In this document: positions 25,203 to 34,622 of the stretch, in pieces
Layout: each line of letters begins with the position of its first letter
Position numbering within the stretch: position 1 is the stretch's first letter
From: Thermosediminibacterales bacterium
GTDB lineage: Bacteria > Bacillota > Thermosediminibacteria > Koleobacterales > JARRCM01
NCBI GenBank assembly: GCA_029982205.1
Contig: JARRCM010000008.1
Coordinates: forward strand, 1 to 64,000
Direction: 5' to 3'
DNA: 64,000 bases
Notes under the pieces: generated by a model
Told to the model about the DNA's origin: nothing
Seen by the model: only the letters and a program-made list of their open reading frames with translations
The model's database searches: none
Position numbers and translations under genes: made by a program

Positions 25203-26303
25203 ATGGCTCCATCAAACAAGAAATCCCCCGATTTTGTTTTGATTATGACGATTTCTATCCTTTTAGGTATAGGAATCGTCATGGTGTTTAGTTCCAGTGC
25301 TGTTTGGGCTTTTTATAAACATAAAGATAGTCTTTATTTTCTTAAGCGGCAGATGGCATGGTGTATCATTGGTCTCTTTGCCATGGTTATAATGATGAAT
25401 TTCAGTTACTGGAAGCTTAAAAGGTATTCGAAATTAGTACTTTATGGAACCCTTTTTTTACTTATAATTGTTCTAATACCCGGAATTGGAATTGAATTGA
25501 ATTATGCCCGCCGATGGATTGGAATTGGATCAATTACAGTACAACCGTCGGAAATAGCCAAAATGGGAATAATACTTTTTATGGCTTCAAGTTTAAGTAA
25601 GAGGCAGAGTGAAATAAAACATCTCATAACTGGAATTAGCCCCTACCTTTTGATACTCGGGATAGTTTGCTCCTTAATTTTAAAACAACCTGACTTAAGT
25701 ACTTCAGTAGTTATAGCTGCTACAGCAATGATAATGATTTTTGCTGCTGGAGCAAGGATGTCCCATATGATAATGATAGGGATTACATCTACATTATTGG
25801 GAATATATTTTATTCTAAGTGAAGATTACAGATTAAAAAGGTTTATTTCTTTTATGAATCCATGGGCAGATCCTAAGGATACAGGCTATCATATTATTCA
25901 GTCTCTTTATGCACTTGGTTCGGGTGGTATTCTCGGTTTAGGTTTAGGGAAAAGTCGACAGAAATTTTTTTATCTTCCTGAACCCCAAACAGATTTTATT
26001 TTTTCGATATTAGGTGAAGAACTAGGATTTATAGGAGGGTTTATCGTAATATTTCTTTTTATTATTTTTGTCTGGCGAGGTTTCAAGATAGCATTAAGAG
26101 CACCAGACCTGTTTGGATGCCTTTTGGCAATGGGGATAACTACAATGATTGGATTACAGGCTATAATCAACCTTGCCGTTGTAACTGCTTCGATTCCTGT
26201 TACTGGTATTCCTCTTCCTTTTATAAGTTTTGGAGGTTCCTCCCTGGTTTTAACTCTAGCAGGGGTTGGAATACTTTTGAATATATCTAAATATACCGTT
26301 TAA
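25203..26303 (+). CDS. ftsW: FtsW/SpoVE peptidoglycan polymerase (SEDS family)
   Basis: A 366-aa SEDS glycosyltransferase with ten or so membrane spans that polymerises lipid II together with the class B PBP. Motifs: FSSSAVWAF at the N-terminal, ARRWIGIGSITVQPSEIAK (the catalytic and conserved R-W-I-x-QPSE region), KQPDLST, YHIIQSLYALGSGG, and PLPFISFGGSS near the end. ATG 25203 with GGGGAGGAAA before it; the open frame continues upstream inside murD but that is not coding. In sporulating species this locus is usually spoVE; which role it plays cannot be told. Confidence 0.93.
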   Translation: MAPSNKKSPDFVLIMTISILLGIGIVMVFSSSAVWAFYKHKDSLYFLKRQMAWCIIGLFAMVIMMNFSYWKLKRYSKLVLYGTLFLLIIVLIPGIGIELNYARRWIGIGSITVQPSEIAKMGIILFMASSLSKRQSEIKHLITGISPYLLILGIVCSLILKQPDLSTSVVIAATAMIMIFAAGARMSHMIMIGITSTLLGIYFILSEDYRLKRFISFMNPWADPKDTGYHIIQSLYALGSGGILGLGLGKSRQKFFYLPEPQTDFIFSILGEELGFIGGFIVIFLFIIFVWRGFKIALRAPDLFGCLLAMGITTMIGLQAIINLAVVTASIPVTGIPLPFISFGGSSLVLTLAGVGILLNISKYTV

Positions 26304-26323
26304 ATATACAGAGGTGATTTCTG

Positions 26324-27436
26324 ATGAGAGTCCTGTTTGCCGGGGGCGGAACTGGCGGTCATATTTATCCTGCTACGGCTGTTGCAAATTTTTTAAAAGA
26401 CAAATTAAGCGATGTTGAAATTCTTTTTGTAGGCACCGAGAAGGGGTTAGAGAGTCATCTGGTTCCTAAAGAAGGCTTTAAACTTAAAACAATTACTGTA
26501 AGAGGATTTAAGAGAAATATTTCTTTAGATTTGTTGATTTCAGTTAAAGAAATGTTTCAAGGGGCATGGCAAGCCAGAAATATTTTGAGAGATTTTAAGC
26601 CTGATATTGTTATTGGCACAGGAGGATATGTTTGTGGGCCGGTGGTTTTTTCAGCAGCTGTTATGGGAATTCCTACTCTGATTCATGAACAAAATGTTGT
26701 TCCCGGCATTACAAACCGTATATTATCACGATTTGTAGACGGAATTGCGGTTAGTTTTGAAGAATCTGTAAGATATTTTCCCAATAACAAAAACATAAGA
26801 GTTACCGGAAATCCAATAAGGCCTTTAATATTAAAGTCTGATAAATATAAAGGATTATCTAATTTCCATTTATCACCTGCCAAGAAAACTGTATTGGTTT
26901 TTGGAGGCAGTCGAGGAGCAAGAGTAATAAATAATGCAATGGTCGGATTCATAATGAAAAACTTAAAAAAAACAGGTCTTCAAATAATACATATTACTGG
27001 CCGAGATGAGTACGAGTTCTTTATGAGACAACTGGCAATGTCAGGAATAGAACTTAAGGAGTATGGAAATATTATTATTAAGCCATATATATATAATATG
27101 CAGGATGCCCTGGCGGCTGCTGATTTGGTTGTATCTAGGGCTGGCGCTGTTACTATTGCTGAAATAACTGCTTTAGGCAAACCATCTGTTTTAATCCCTC
27201 TTAAAATTGCTGCGAATAATCATCAAGAATATAATGCCCGAACATTGGAATCTTTAGGTGCATCTTTAATTATTTTAGAATCACAGCTTTCGGCAGAGTC
27301 TTTACATCAAACTGTATGGGGACTTTTAAACAAACCTTCAAAGTTAAAGATGATGGGACAAAAAAGTAAGGCTTTAGGTAAACCTAGAGCGGTTGAAGAT
27401 GTTTTTGAGTTCATTTTACATATTTTAAATCGCTAA
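26324..27436 (+). CDS. murG: UDP-GlcNAc:lipid I N-acetylglucosaminyltransferase
   Basis: A 370-aa peripheral membrane GT28 enzyme making lipid II. N-terminal GGGTGGHIYPA, GTGGYVCGPVVF and HEQNVVPGITN; the C-terminal domain has FGGSRGARVINN and SRAGAVTIAEI with the nucleotide-sugar site, then NHQEYNAR. ATG 26324 with RBS AGAGGTG, 20 bases after ftsW. Confidence 0.97.
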   Translation: MRVLFAGGGTGGHIYPATAVANFLKDKLSDVEILFVGTEKGLESHLVPKEGFKLKTITVRGFKRNISLDLLISVKEMFQGAWQARNILRDFKPDIVIGTGGYVCGPVVFSAAVMGIPTLIHEQNVVPGITNRILSRFVDGIAVSFEESVRYFPNNKNIRVTGNPIRPLILKSDKYKGLSNFHLSPAKKTVLVFGGSRGARVINNAMVGFIMKNLKKTGLQIIHITGRDEYEFFMRQLAMSGIELKEYGNIIIKPYIYNMQDALAAADLVVSRAGAVTIAEITALGKPSVLIPLKIAANNHQEYNARTLESLGASLIILESQLSAESLHQTVWGLLNKPSKLKMMGQKSKALGKPRAVEDVFEFILHILNR

Positions 27437-27550
27437 AGTTATTTTTTTGGTCTGCTAAGTACAAGCCTAAGATGAATTGTAACAAAATTAGAGCAACTGA
27501 ATATTATGAAGATATAAGCCGTTTTCTAAGTAGATTGGAAGGAGAGAAAT

Positions 27551-28924
27551 ATGTTGATTGGTAATTATAAACGCATTCATTTTATTGGTATTGGCGGCAC
27601 AGGAATGAGCGGTATAGCAAAAATCCTTTTAGAAATGGGTTATAGGGTATCAGGTTCGGATCTTAAGAAAACTGAAATAACTGATAGATTAGAAGAAATG
27701 GGTGCAGAAGTTTTCAAGGGTCATAGAGCTTTAAACATAGGTGATTCAGATTTGGTAATAGTATCTTCTGCAATTCCCCCTGATAATCCTGAACTATTAG
27801 AAGCCATAAGAAGAAACATACCCATCATGCACAGAGCTGATATGTTAAGTAAAATTATGAGTTTGAAAAAAGGGATAGCCATAACAGGCGCACATGGCAA
27901 AACAACTACTACTTCAATGATATCATTAATACTTGATAGGGCAAAATTTCAACCTACTGTTATTATAGGCGGAGAACTTAATGATATAGGTGGGAACGCG
28001 GTATGGGGTAAAGGAGAGTATCTGGTGGCTGAAGCAGATGAAAGCGACGGGTCCTTTCTGAAACTAAATCCGAAAATAGCAGTGGTTACAAATATTGAAG
28101 ATGACCACTTAGATTATTATAAAACTATGGATAATCTTATCAAGGCATTTGAACAATTTCTAGAAAACTTGTCAGCTGACAGCATAGCAGTATTAGGTAT
28201 AGATAATGAAAACGTTGATAAATTGTCAAAAAAAATAAAGAAAAAATATATAAGTTTTGCAATACAAAAACCTGCTGATTTTGTTGCGAGAAATATTGAA
28301 TTTGCAGGAGTTAATACTTTTTTTGATGTCTACTACAAAGAAAACAAACTGGGCAAACTGGAACTAAAAGTTCCCGGTCTTCATAATATAAATAATGCAC
28401 TGGCTGCTACTGCAGTTGCGAAACAAATCGGTATTAGTATTAATGATATAAGAAGTGTTCTGAGGGATTTTTCCGGGGTTCAGCGAAGGTTTCAACTAAT
28501 TGGAGAAAATAAAAACATTAAAGTGTTTGATGATTATGCTCATCATCCAACTGAAATAAAGGCAACTTTAGCTGCGGCTAAACAATGTAACCCTGAAAGA
28601 ATAATAGCTGTGTTTCAGCCTCATCGATATACTCGTACTCTTAATTTACACGAAGAGTTTAGTGATGCATTTACTGATGCAGATATTTTGATAATAACAG
28701 ATATTTATAGTGCAGGAGAAAAACCGATTACAGGTGTTACTTCACAATTAATAATTAATTCTATAAAACGAGAACAAAAAAGAGATGTTATATATATACC
28801 AAATAAAGATGAAATTGTTCCTTATTTAAAAAAGACAATTAGACCAGGTGACTTTGTTTTTACAATTGGAGCAGGAGATATTTTTAAAGTAGCCGAACAA
28901 CTGACAGAACAATTGAATATTTAA
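27551..28924 (+). CDS. murC: UDP-MurNAc:L-Ala ligase
   Basis: A 457-aa Mur ligase that starts the stem peptide. N-terminal FIGIGGTGMSGIA, ATP loop GAHGKTTTTSM at about residue 113, DEDD-type EADESDGSF, and YAHHPTEI at about residue 333. RBS GGAAGGAG. The 114-base gap after murG holds no clear terminator or second promoter. Confidence 0.97.
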   Translation: MLIGNYKRIHFIGIGGTGMSGIAKILLEMGYRVSGSDLKKTEITDRLEEMGAEVFKGHRALNIGDSDLVIVSSAIPPDNPELLEAIRRNIPIMHRADMLSKIMSLKKGIAITGAHGKTTTTSMISLILDRAKFQPTVIIGGELNDIGGNAVWGKGEYLVAEADESDGSFLKLNPKIAVVTNIEDDHLDYYKTMDNLIKAFEQFLENLSADSIAVLGIDNENVDKLSKKIKKKYISFAIQKPADFVARNIEFAGVNTFFDVYYKENKLGKLELKVPGLHNINNALAATAVAKQIGISINDIRSVLRDFSGVQRRFQLIGENKNIKVFDDYAHHPTEIKATLAAAKQCNPERIIAVFQPHRYTRTLNLHEEFSDAFTDADILIITDIYSAGEKPITGVTSQLIINSIKREQKRDVIYIPNKDEIVPYLKKTIRPGDFVFTIGAGDIFKVAEQLTEQLNI

Positions 28925-28960
28925 TAATGAATGAATAAGGAAAAAAAGGAGAGGAGAGTC

Positions 28961-28976
28961 TCCACCCGGAGGTGGA
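28961..28976 (+). promoter_or_regulatory. Hairpin occluding the murA ribosome binding site
   Basis: TCCACC (28961-28966), CGGA loop, GGTGGA (28971-28976). The stem and loop take up the Shine-Dalgarno GGAGGTGG that serves ATG 28984. Confidence 0.4.
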
Positions 28977-28983
28977 ACGCAAA

Positions 28984-30237
28984 ATGGGGAAATACGTAAT
29001 AACCGGCGGTTCAAAGTTAAAAGGAACTGTGAGAATTAACGGTGCAAAAAATGCAAGTCTACCGATCTTGGCCGCATCGGTCTTGAATAATTCTACAAGT
29101 GAGATAAAAGGGGTTCCTAAACTTAAAGACGTAGAAGTGATGTTAAACATTTTAAAACTTATAGGAGCTGAAGTAAAACAAGAAGACACTGCATTTGTAA
29201 TAGATTCAAGCAAAATAGACACATGTGAAGTTCCTGAACACCTTATGCGTAAAATGAGGTCATCTATTTTTTTGATGGGGCCTTTGTTAGGACGTTTTGG
29301 GTATGTCAAGGTTTCTTATCCAGGCGGTTGTGAAATCGGGCCACGCCCTATTGACCTTCATATTAAAGGTTTGAAAATTTTAGGAGCGGAAATAGAGGAG
29401 AAATATGGTTTTATTGAAGCAAAAGCCAAAAAACTTGTAGGTAATGAAATTCATTTAGATTTCCCAAGTGTTGGCGCAACTGAAAATTTGATGATGGCGG
29501 CTGTGTTGGCGGATGGATTGACCTCAATTCGTAATGCCGCTAAGGAGCCTGAAATTGTTGACTTACAGAATTTCATTAATGCTATGGGTGGAAAAATTAA
29601 AGGTGCCGGGACTGATACAATAAGGATAATAGGTGTGAAGGAACTACATCCTGTTAGTCATTCTGTTATTCCTGATAGGATTGTAGCCGGAACCTTTCTG
29701 GTAGCTGCAGCAATAACCGGAGGCAATATTTATGTTGAAAATGTTATTCTCGAGCATATTGAACCTACTCTAGCGAAGCTTAAAGAAGCAGGGCAGCTGA
29801 TTAAAACCTTTGGAGATGTAGTGGAAATTAAAGGTGTATTACCTCCAAAGTCAATTGATACATTGAGGACTTTGCCACATCCGGGTTTTCCCACTGATAT
29901 GCAGGCACCTATGATGTCATTGATGTCAATAGCTGATGGAACCACAATAATTACCGAAACCGTTTTTGAAAATAGATTTAAACATGCAGATGAGCTTAGA
30001 AGAATGGGTGCAAACATTAAGGTGAACGGTCGTATCGCGGTAATACGCGGTGTTAAAAGTCTTAGTGGAGCTATGGTTGAAGCAAAGGACTTAAGAGCAG
30101 GAGCTGCTTTGATACTTGCAGGATTGTCTGCAGAAGGTGTTACAATAGTTGAAGGTGCACAGCATGTAGAAAGGGGTTATGAAAATATAGATGAGAAGCT
30201 CCGCAATTTAGGTGCGGATATCAGAAAGGTTGACTAA
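28984..30237 (+). CDS. murA: UDP-GlcNAc 1-carboxyvinyltransferase
   Basis: A 417-aa enolpyruvyl transferase performing the first committed step of peptidoglycan synthesis, the fosfomycin target. N-terminal GGSKLKGTVRINGAKNASLP contains the catalytic Lys-Asn; PGGCEIGPRP places the active Cys at 116, so the enzyme should be fosfomycin-sensitive type. TDMQAPMMSL and ENRFKHADELRRMG are conserved. ATG 28984 is preferred; GTG 28972 lies inside the RBS. The RBS can fold into a hairpin. Confidence 0.96.
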   Translation: MGKYVITGGSKLKGTVRINGAKNASLPILAASVLNNSTSEIKGVPKLKDVEVMLNILKLIGAEVKQEDTAFVIDSSKIDTCEVPEHLMRKMRSSIFLMGPLLGRFGYVKVSYPGGCEIGPRPIDLHIKGLKILGAEIEEKYGFIEAKAKKLVGNEIHLDFPSVGATENLMMAAVLADGLTSIRNAAKEPEIVDLQNFINAMGGKIKGAGTDTIRIIGVKELHPVSHSVIPDRIVAGTFLVAAAITGGNIYVENVILEHIEPTLAKLKEAGQLIKTFGDVVEIKGVLPPKSIDTLRTLPHPGFPTDMQAPMMSLMSIADGTTIITETVFENRFKHADELRRMGANIKVNGRIAVIRGVKSLSGAMVEAKDLRAGAALILAGLSAEGVTIVEGAQHVERGYENIDEKLRNLGADIRKVD

Positions 30238-30263
30238 AAGGCGGCATTTATTGCTGCTTTTTA
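30236..30263 (+). terminator. Weak terminator or attenuator between murA and ftsQ
   Basis: AAAAGGCGGC paired with GCTGCTTTTT (two G-T pairs), a 7-base loop and a short T run. Partial read-through into ftsQ would be needed for the cluster. Confidence 0.5.
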
Positions 30264-30281
30264 ACTTTCTAAAAATAGGGG

Positions 30282-31016
30282 GTGTCTTCAATACGATTAA
30301 AGAAGCTGCTGATTTTATGTTTGTTTGTTTTTTCTGTAGGTATAATAGTTTTAACAAGCGATATATTTGGTATTAAACAGATTCAGGTTGAGGGAAACAC
30401 CTACCTTTCTAAGGAAGATATAATTTTGGAGTCAGGAATAAGCTATGGTCAGAACGTCTTAAAAATTAATCCTGAGGTTTGTGAAAAAAAAATAGAAAAA
30501 AACCCGTGGATTCAGTCTGCAATAGTCCATCGAGAGTTTCCTGATAAAATATTGATACAAGTAATTGAAAAAGAAGAAGCGGCTGCAGTTAAATACATGG
30601 GCAGTTTTGTGTTAATTGATATTAGCGGGTGTGTATTAAGCATTGTTGAAAATCTTAAAGATTTTAGCGTACCTGTTATAACAGGGCTAGATCTGGTAGA
30701 GATTCCTAAAATTGGCCAAGCTATTGAAACAAAAGATAAACTTCAGAAAGCAAAACTGTTAGAGTTTTTGAAAGCTTTTAAAGTAAATGATTTAAATGAA
30801 CAGGTCTCTGAATTAAACCTAGAGGATTTGCAGGAAATAAATCTTTATGTTAGAGGCGGTTTGGAAATAAAAACAGGAGAAGGTAAAAACATTGTCAAAA
30901 AGTTGGCCCTGCTCCAGCCAATATTAGAAGATGTTTGGAAAAATCATAGATCGAATGGATTTATTGATATGAGATTTGATGGGGACCCGATCTTCCGAAA
31001 AAATAATAATGAGTGA
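30282..31016 (+). CDS. ftsQ: Cell division protein FtsQ/DivIB
   Basis: A 244-aa bitopic divisome protein. Membrane segment near residues 8-27, then a POTRA domain beginning FGIKQIQVEGNTYLSKEDII, and the beta domain (VHREFPDKILIQVIEKEEAAAV, then SGCVLSIVENLKDFSVPVITGL). It bridges FtsL and the septal synthase. The start is uncertain: GTG 30282 overlaps the only RBS-like sequence (AGGGGGTG); an ATA at 30291, well spaced from it, is the other candidate. Confidence 0.88.
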   Translation: MSSIRLKKLLILCLFVFSVGIIVLTSDIFGIKQIQVEGNTYLSKEDIILESGISYGQNVLKINPEVCEKKIEKNPWIQSAIVHREFPDKILIQVIEKEEAAAVKYMGSFVLIDISGCVLSIVENLKDFSVPVITGLDLVEIPKIGQAIETKDKLQKAKLLEFLKAFKVNDLNEQVSELNLEDLQEINLYVRGGLEIKTGEGKNIVKKLALLQPILEDVWKNHRSNGFIDMRFDGDPIFRKNNNE

Positions 31017-31026
31017 AGGTGAACTA

Positions 31027-31749
31027 ATGAATAGGAATTCTCAGTGGATAGTTGGTTTTTTGTGTTTTTTATTGGGAATTATGCTGGTTACACAATTTAA
31101 AAATGCGCAATTAAGTTCAGGTATTGTTTCTCTTCAAAGAGCACAAGAATTAACTATGGAATTGAAAAATTTAAAGAACGAAAATAAAACTCTTATTCAA
31201 GAAATAGAGGATTTAAGAAAAAGGATTAAAGAGTATGAAGAATCTTTTTTAAAAAACGATTCGATAACTAAGGCGATGAAACAAGAACTTGAGAGAACGC
31301 GTCTTCTGGCAGGGTTGACAGATGTTGAAGGACATGGTGTAGTAATAATTTTAGATGACAGTAACCTGCCACGCAATGTGGGAGAAGATCCCAATCTTTT
31401 TCTCATTCATGATGATGATTTACTTAAAGTTGTAAATGAATTGCGTGCTGCTGGGGCAGAAGCTATTTCCATTAATGACCAGCGGATAATTGCAACCAGT
31501 GAAATTAGATGTATAGGACCAACAATCAGTATTAATTCTATCAAATTTTCTCCGCCTTTTAAAATTAAAGCTATTGGTGATCCTGCTACACTTGAAGCTT
31601 CATTAAGAATGAGAGGAGGGGTTATCGAAACATTAAAAGTTTGGGGGATAAGGGTATCTTTAAAAAAGCAGGAAAATATTGTAATACCAGGGTATAAAGG
31701 TGTATTGAAATTTAACCATGTAAAGGTTTTAGAAAATGGTGGTGAGTAA
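31027..31749 (+). CDS. DUF881 membrane protein
   Basis: A 240-aa protein: one N-terminal membrane segment (~8-26), a coiled coil (~35-85, QRAQELTMELKNLKNENKTL), and a globular DUF881 domain with GVVIILDDSNLP, VVNELRAAGAEAISINDQRI, and RCIGPTISIN, then the PPFKIKAIG motif. DUF881 genes sit between ftsQ and ftsA in many clostridia and are near division genes in Actinobacteria. Function unknown. ATG 31027 follows GAAGGTGA. Confidence 0.88.
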   Translation: MNRNSQWIVGFLCFLLGIMLVTQFKNAQLSSGIVSLQRAQELTMELKNLKNENKTLIQEIEDLRKRIKEYEESFLKNDSITKAMKQELERTRLLAGLTDVEGHGVVIILDDSNLPRNVGEDPNLFLIHDDDLLKVVNELRAAGAEAISINDQRIIATSEIRCIGPTISINSIKFSPPFKIKAIGDPATLEASLRMRGGVIETLKVWGIRVSLKKQENIVIPGYKGVLKFNHVKVLENGGE

Positions 31750-31750
31750 A

Positions 31751-32119
31751 TTGATTGCATTAATAGGCTTGTTATTAGGAATGTTTGTTGGTTTTTTTAT
31801 CCCAATTCATATTCCTTCAGCTTTTTCTGCATATTTTTCCATTGCAGTCTTGGCCGCTTTAGACTCAGTATTTGGAGGGTTCAGAGCAGCTATGGAGAAA
31901 AAATTTGATTATCTTATATTTATTTCAGGATTTTTAACAAATGCTCTCTTGGCTGCTTTTTTGGCTTATTTTGGAGATCGGATGGGAATCCCCATTTATC
32001 TTGCAGCAGTATTTGCTTTTGGCGTACGACTATTCGAAAATCTGGCCATCATAAGAAGGTATTATTTAAATAGAATTTTGGAATGCAATAAAAATTTTAT
32101 AAAAAAAAAGGGAAATTAA
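31751..32119 (+). CDS. sbp: Small basic protein Sbp (DUF1290)
   Basis: A 122-aa membrane protein with three to four hydrophobic spans and basic loops (GGFRAAMEKKFD, LAIIRRYYLNR). It belongs to DUF1290/Sbp, a family of unknown function encoded between ftsQ and ftsZ in Bacillus and clostridia. The likely start is TTG 31751, after GGTGGTGAG and two bases past the DUF881 stop; an ATG at 31736 in the same frame overlaps that gene. Confidence 0.85.
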   Translation: MIALIGLLLGMFVGFFIPIHIPSAFSAYFSIAVLAALDSVFGGFRAAMEKKFDYLIFISGFLTNALLAAFLAYFGDRMGIPIYLAAVFAFGVRLFENLAIIRRYYLNRILECNKNFIKKKGN

Positions 32120-32170
32120 TTTTCGTGTTGAATTAATTTAAAATAGGGCTGTCCCAAGGAGGTGCAGGTA

Positions 32171-33391
32171 TTGACAAAACGAAACATAGTAGCCGGAATA
32201 GATGTTGGTTCATTTAAGGTGTGTACAATAATTGGAGAAATCAAGAAAAACTCGGGAATAAACATTATCGGGATAGGGACAAGTCCATCTACAGGTGTAA
32301 AAAAAGGTATAGTAGTTGATATCGACAGTACAGTGAAAGCAATTTCAAATTCGGTTAAGAAAGCCGAGAAAATGGCGAATGTAAAAATAGATTCTGTGTT
32401 TCTTAATTTTTCCGGAGGCAATGTTGCATTAATAAAAAACCGTGGAATTGTAGCAGTATCCCGGGAAGACAAAGAGATTACAATAGAAGATGTAGAGAGA
32501 GCTATTCAAACTGCTAAGGTTGTTGCTATTCCGTCTGACAGAGAGATTATAGATGTTATTCCTGTTGAATTTATAATTGATGGAAACTCTGGGATAAAAG
32601 ACCCTGTTGGTATGGTTGGAGTTAGATTGGAAACTGTTGTGAACATAGTTACTGGGTCAACAACTATTGTACATAACCTTATGCGATGTGTTCGAAAATC
32701 CGGTTTAGACATAGAAGGGATGATTTTGGGTTCTCTTGCATCTGCTGAAGTCGTTTTGAACGATGATGAGAAAGAGCTTGGTGTTGTTTTGATAGACGTA
32801 GGAGGAGGTATTACAAACGTTTCTGTTTTTGAAGGAGGAAATTTGTGTTATATTTCTTCGATTCCCGTAGGAGGTGACTACATAACTAACGACATAGCTG
32901 TAGGTTTAAGAATACCTTTAAGTAAGGCTGAAGAGCTTAAAAGAAACTATGGGAGATTAATTTTAAACGAATCTGACAAGAGTAAAGATATTGAAATAAA
33001 GAGAATCGGTGAAAAAATACCTAGTAAAATTACTTATTATGAATTAAACAAAATTATTGAGGCTAGGGTTTATGAAATTATTGAGTTAGTCAAACAGGAT
33101 CTGGAAAAGTCAGGGTTCATAAACATTTTGCCTGCTGGAGCTGCGATTACAGGTGGTGGCGTTTATTCTTTTGAAGGCATGACAGAGCTTACTTCTTCAT
33201 TGCTTGATATGCCTGTAAGAATAGCTGTTCCTGAATATTTAGGTGTTAATGACCCGAGTTATACCGTTGCTATTGGTCTTTTAGAATATGCATATAAAAG
33301 CAAATTTTTTGTCAAACAAGCCGCTGCAAAGACAGATAGAATTGACAGCTTTATTAACAAGTTGAAGAATTGGTTAAAAGACTACTTTTAA
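32171..33391 (+). CDS. ftsA: Cell division ATPase FtsA
   Basis: A 406-aa actin-like protein that ties FtsZ to the membrane. N-terminal VAGIDVGSFKVCTIIGE is the phosphate-1 motif, GVVLIDVGGGITNVSVF phosphate-2, and AGAAITGGGVYS the adenosine motif. The C-terminal ends with a basic amphipathic segment (FINKLKNWLKDYF), the membrane-targeting helix. TTG 32171 sits 7 bases after AAGGAGGTG; a GTG at 32162 lies inside that RBS. Confidence 0.95.
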   Translation: MTKRNIVAGIDVGSFKVCTIIGEIKKNSGINIIGIGTSPSTGVKKGIVVDIDSTVKAISNSVKKAEKMANVKIDSVFLNFSGGNVALIKNRGIVAVSREDKEITIEDVERAIQTAKVVAIPSDREIIDVIPVEFIIDGNSGIKDPVGMVGVRLETVVNIVTGSTTIVHNLMRCVRKSGLDIEGMILGSLASAEVVLNDDEKELGVVLIDVGGGITNVSVFEGGNLCYISSIPVGGDYITNDIAVGLRIPLSKAEELKRNYGRLILNESDKSKDIEIKRIGEKIPSKITYYELNKIIEARVYEIIELVKQDLEKSGFINILPAGAAITGGGVYSFEGMTELTSSLLDMPVRIAVPEYLGVNDPSYTVAIGLLEYAYKSKFFVKQAAAKTDRIDSFINKLKNWLKDYF

Positions 33392-33413
33392 GGCCGATTA
33401 GGGAGGTTGAAAC

Positions 33414-34481
33414 ATGCTTGAATTTGATGTGGAAATGGAACAGTTTGCCAATATAAAAGTTATAGGTGTGGGTGGTGGCGGAAGTAATGGAGTTAATAGA
33501 ATGATAGATTTTGGATTAAAGGGAGTTGAATTTATCGCAATAAATACTGATGCTCAGGCCTTGTTTTTATCTAAAGCAGATACGAGGATTCAGATAGGCG
33601 AACAATTAACAAAAGGTCTTGGGGCCGGTGCAAATCCTGAAATTGGTAAAAAAGCAGCTGAAGAAAGCAGAGAAATGATTTTGAAAGCATTGAAAGGTGC
33701 CGATATGGTTTTTATAACCGCTGGCATGGGTGGTGGAACAGGAACAGGAGCAACACCGGTTGTTGCTGAAATATCAAAAGAGCTCGGAGCATTAACAGTT
33801 GGTGTTGTAACAAAACCTTTTAATTTTGAGGGTCGAAAGAGGATGGCAAATGCGGAAGCAGGGATTGAAGAACTTAAGACTAGACTGGATACACTTATAA
33901 CAATTCCGAATGATAGGCTTCTGCAAGTGGTAGAAAAAAAGACCTCTATAGTTGATGCATTCAGAATAGCGGATGATGTTTTGAGACAAGGTGTTCAGGG
34001 AATTTCGGATCTTATTGCTGTTCCTGGTTTGATAAATTTGGATTTTGCTGATGTACGAACAATAATGCAGGATACAGGGTTGGCCCATATGGGTATAGGC
34101 CGTGCAAGCGGTGAAAATCGAGCTGTTGAAGCAGCAAAACAAGCCATTTCTAGTCCGCTATTGGAAACCTCAATTCAGGGAGCCAAAGGAGTATTGATGA
34201 ATATAACTGGGGGAGAAAATTTGGGTTTGTTTGAAGTTAATGAAGCTGCAGAGCTGGTAGCCGATGCTGCAGATAAAGATGCTAATATTATATTTGGAGC
34301 AGTAATTGATGAAAAACTTCAAGATGATATAGTAATTACAGTAATTGCTACCGGATTTGACATTAACAAGAAAGAAAATATAGATGATATAGATAATATA
34401 GATGAATTAGAAATAAAACCTTTTTCTAGGGAAGATTTAGATATTCCTGCATTTCTTCGCCGTAAAAACAAGTTTAGATAG
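33414..34481 (+). CDS. ftsZ: Cell division protein FtsZ
   Basis: A 355-aa tubulin homologue forming the Z ring. Nucleotide-binding [11 protein letters not shown] near residue 20, the tubulin signature GGGTGTGA from residue 106, and NDRLLQV. After a short variable linker (residues ~316-340) comes the C-terminal peptide DIPAFLRRK that binds FtsA and SepF. RBS GGGAGG. A terminator follows directly, so the vegetative cluster ends here and spoIIG begins. Confidence 0.98.
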   Translation: MLEFDVEMEQFANIKVIGVGGGGSNGVNRMIDFGLKGVEFIAINTDAQALFLSKADTRIQIGEQLTKGLGAGANPEIGKKAAEESREMILKALKGADMVFITAGMGGGTGTGATPVVAEISKELGALTVGVVTKPFNFEGRKRMANAEAGIEELKTRLDTLITIPNDRLLQVVEKKTSIVDAFRIADDVLRQGVQGISDLIAVPGLINLDFADVRTIMQDTGLAHMGIGRASGENRAVEAAKQAISSPLLETSIQGAKGVLMNITGGENLGLFEVNEAAELVADAADKDANIIFGAVIDEKLQDDIVITVIATGFDINKKENIDDIDNIDELEIKPFSREDLDIPAFLRRKNKFR

Positions 34482-34505
34482 CACCTGAAGCAGGTGCTTT
34501 TTTTG
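34480..34505 (+). terminator. Terminator after ftsZ
   Basis: AGCACCTG-AAG-CAGGTGCT stem (34480-34498) and seven T. Confidence 0.93.
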
Positions 34506-34516
34506 TGCCTCATATT

Positions 34517-34549
34517 ATGACAAAATTTTAGAAAGAATTTCGATATAAT
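34517..34549 (+). promoter_or_regulatory. Predicted spoIIG promoter with long spacer and Spo0A box
   Basis: ATGACA at 34517-34522 and TATAAT at 34544-34549, 21 bases apart. TTCGATA at 34539-34545 matches the reverse Spo0A box TTCGACA at six of seven. The Bacillus spoIIG promoter also has an over-long spacer and is activated by Spo0A~P. Confidence 0.55.
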
Positions 34550-34622
34550 TATCATAAACAGCTTCTTTTTTGAATAAATATTTTTTATGAGAAAAACTAC
34601 CCTTTTTTAGGGGGAGTTATCA

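Noticed and set aside
24937-25215. Early ATG frames before ftsW at 25056
   Set aside because: They lie inside murD in another frame; ATG 25203 has the RBS and the family start.
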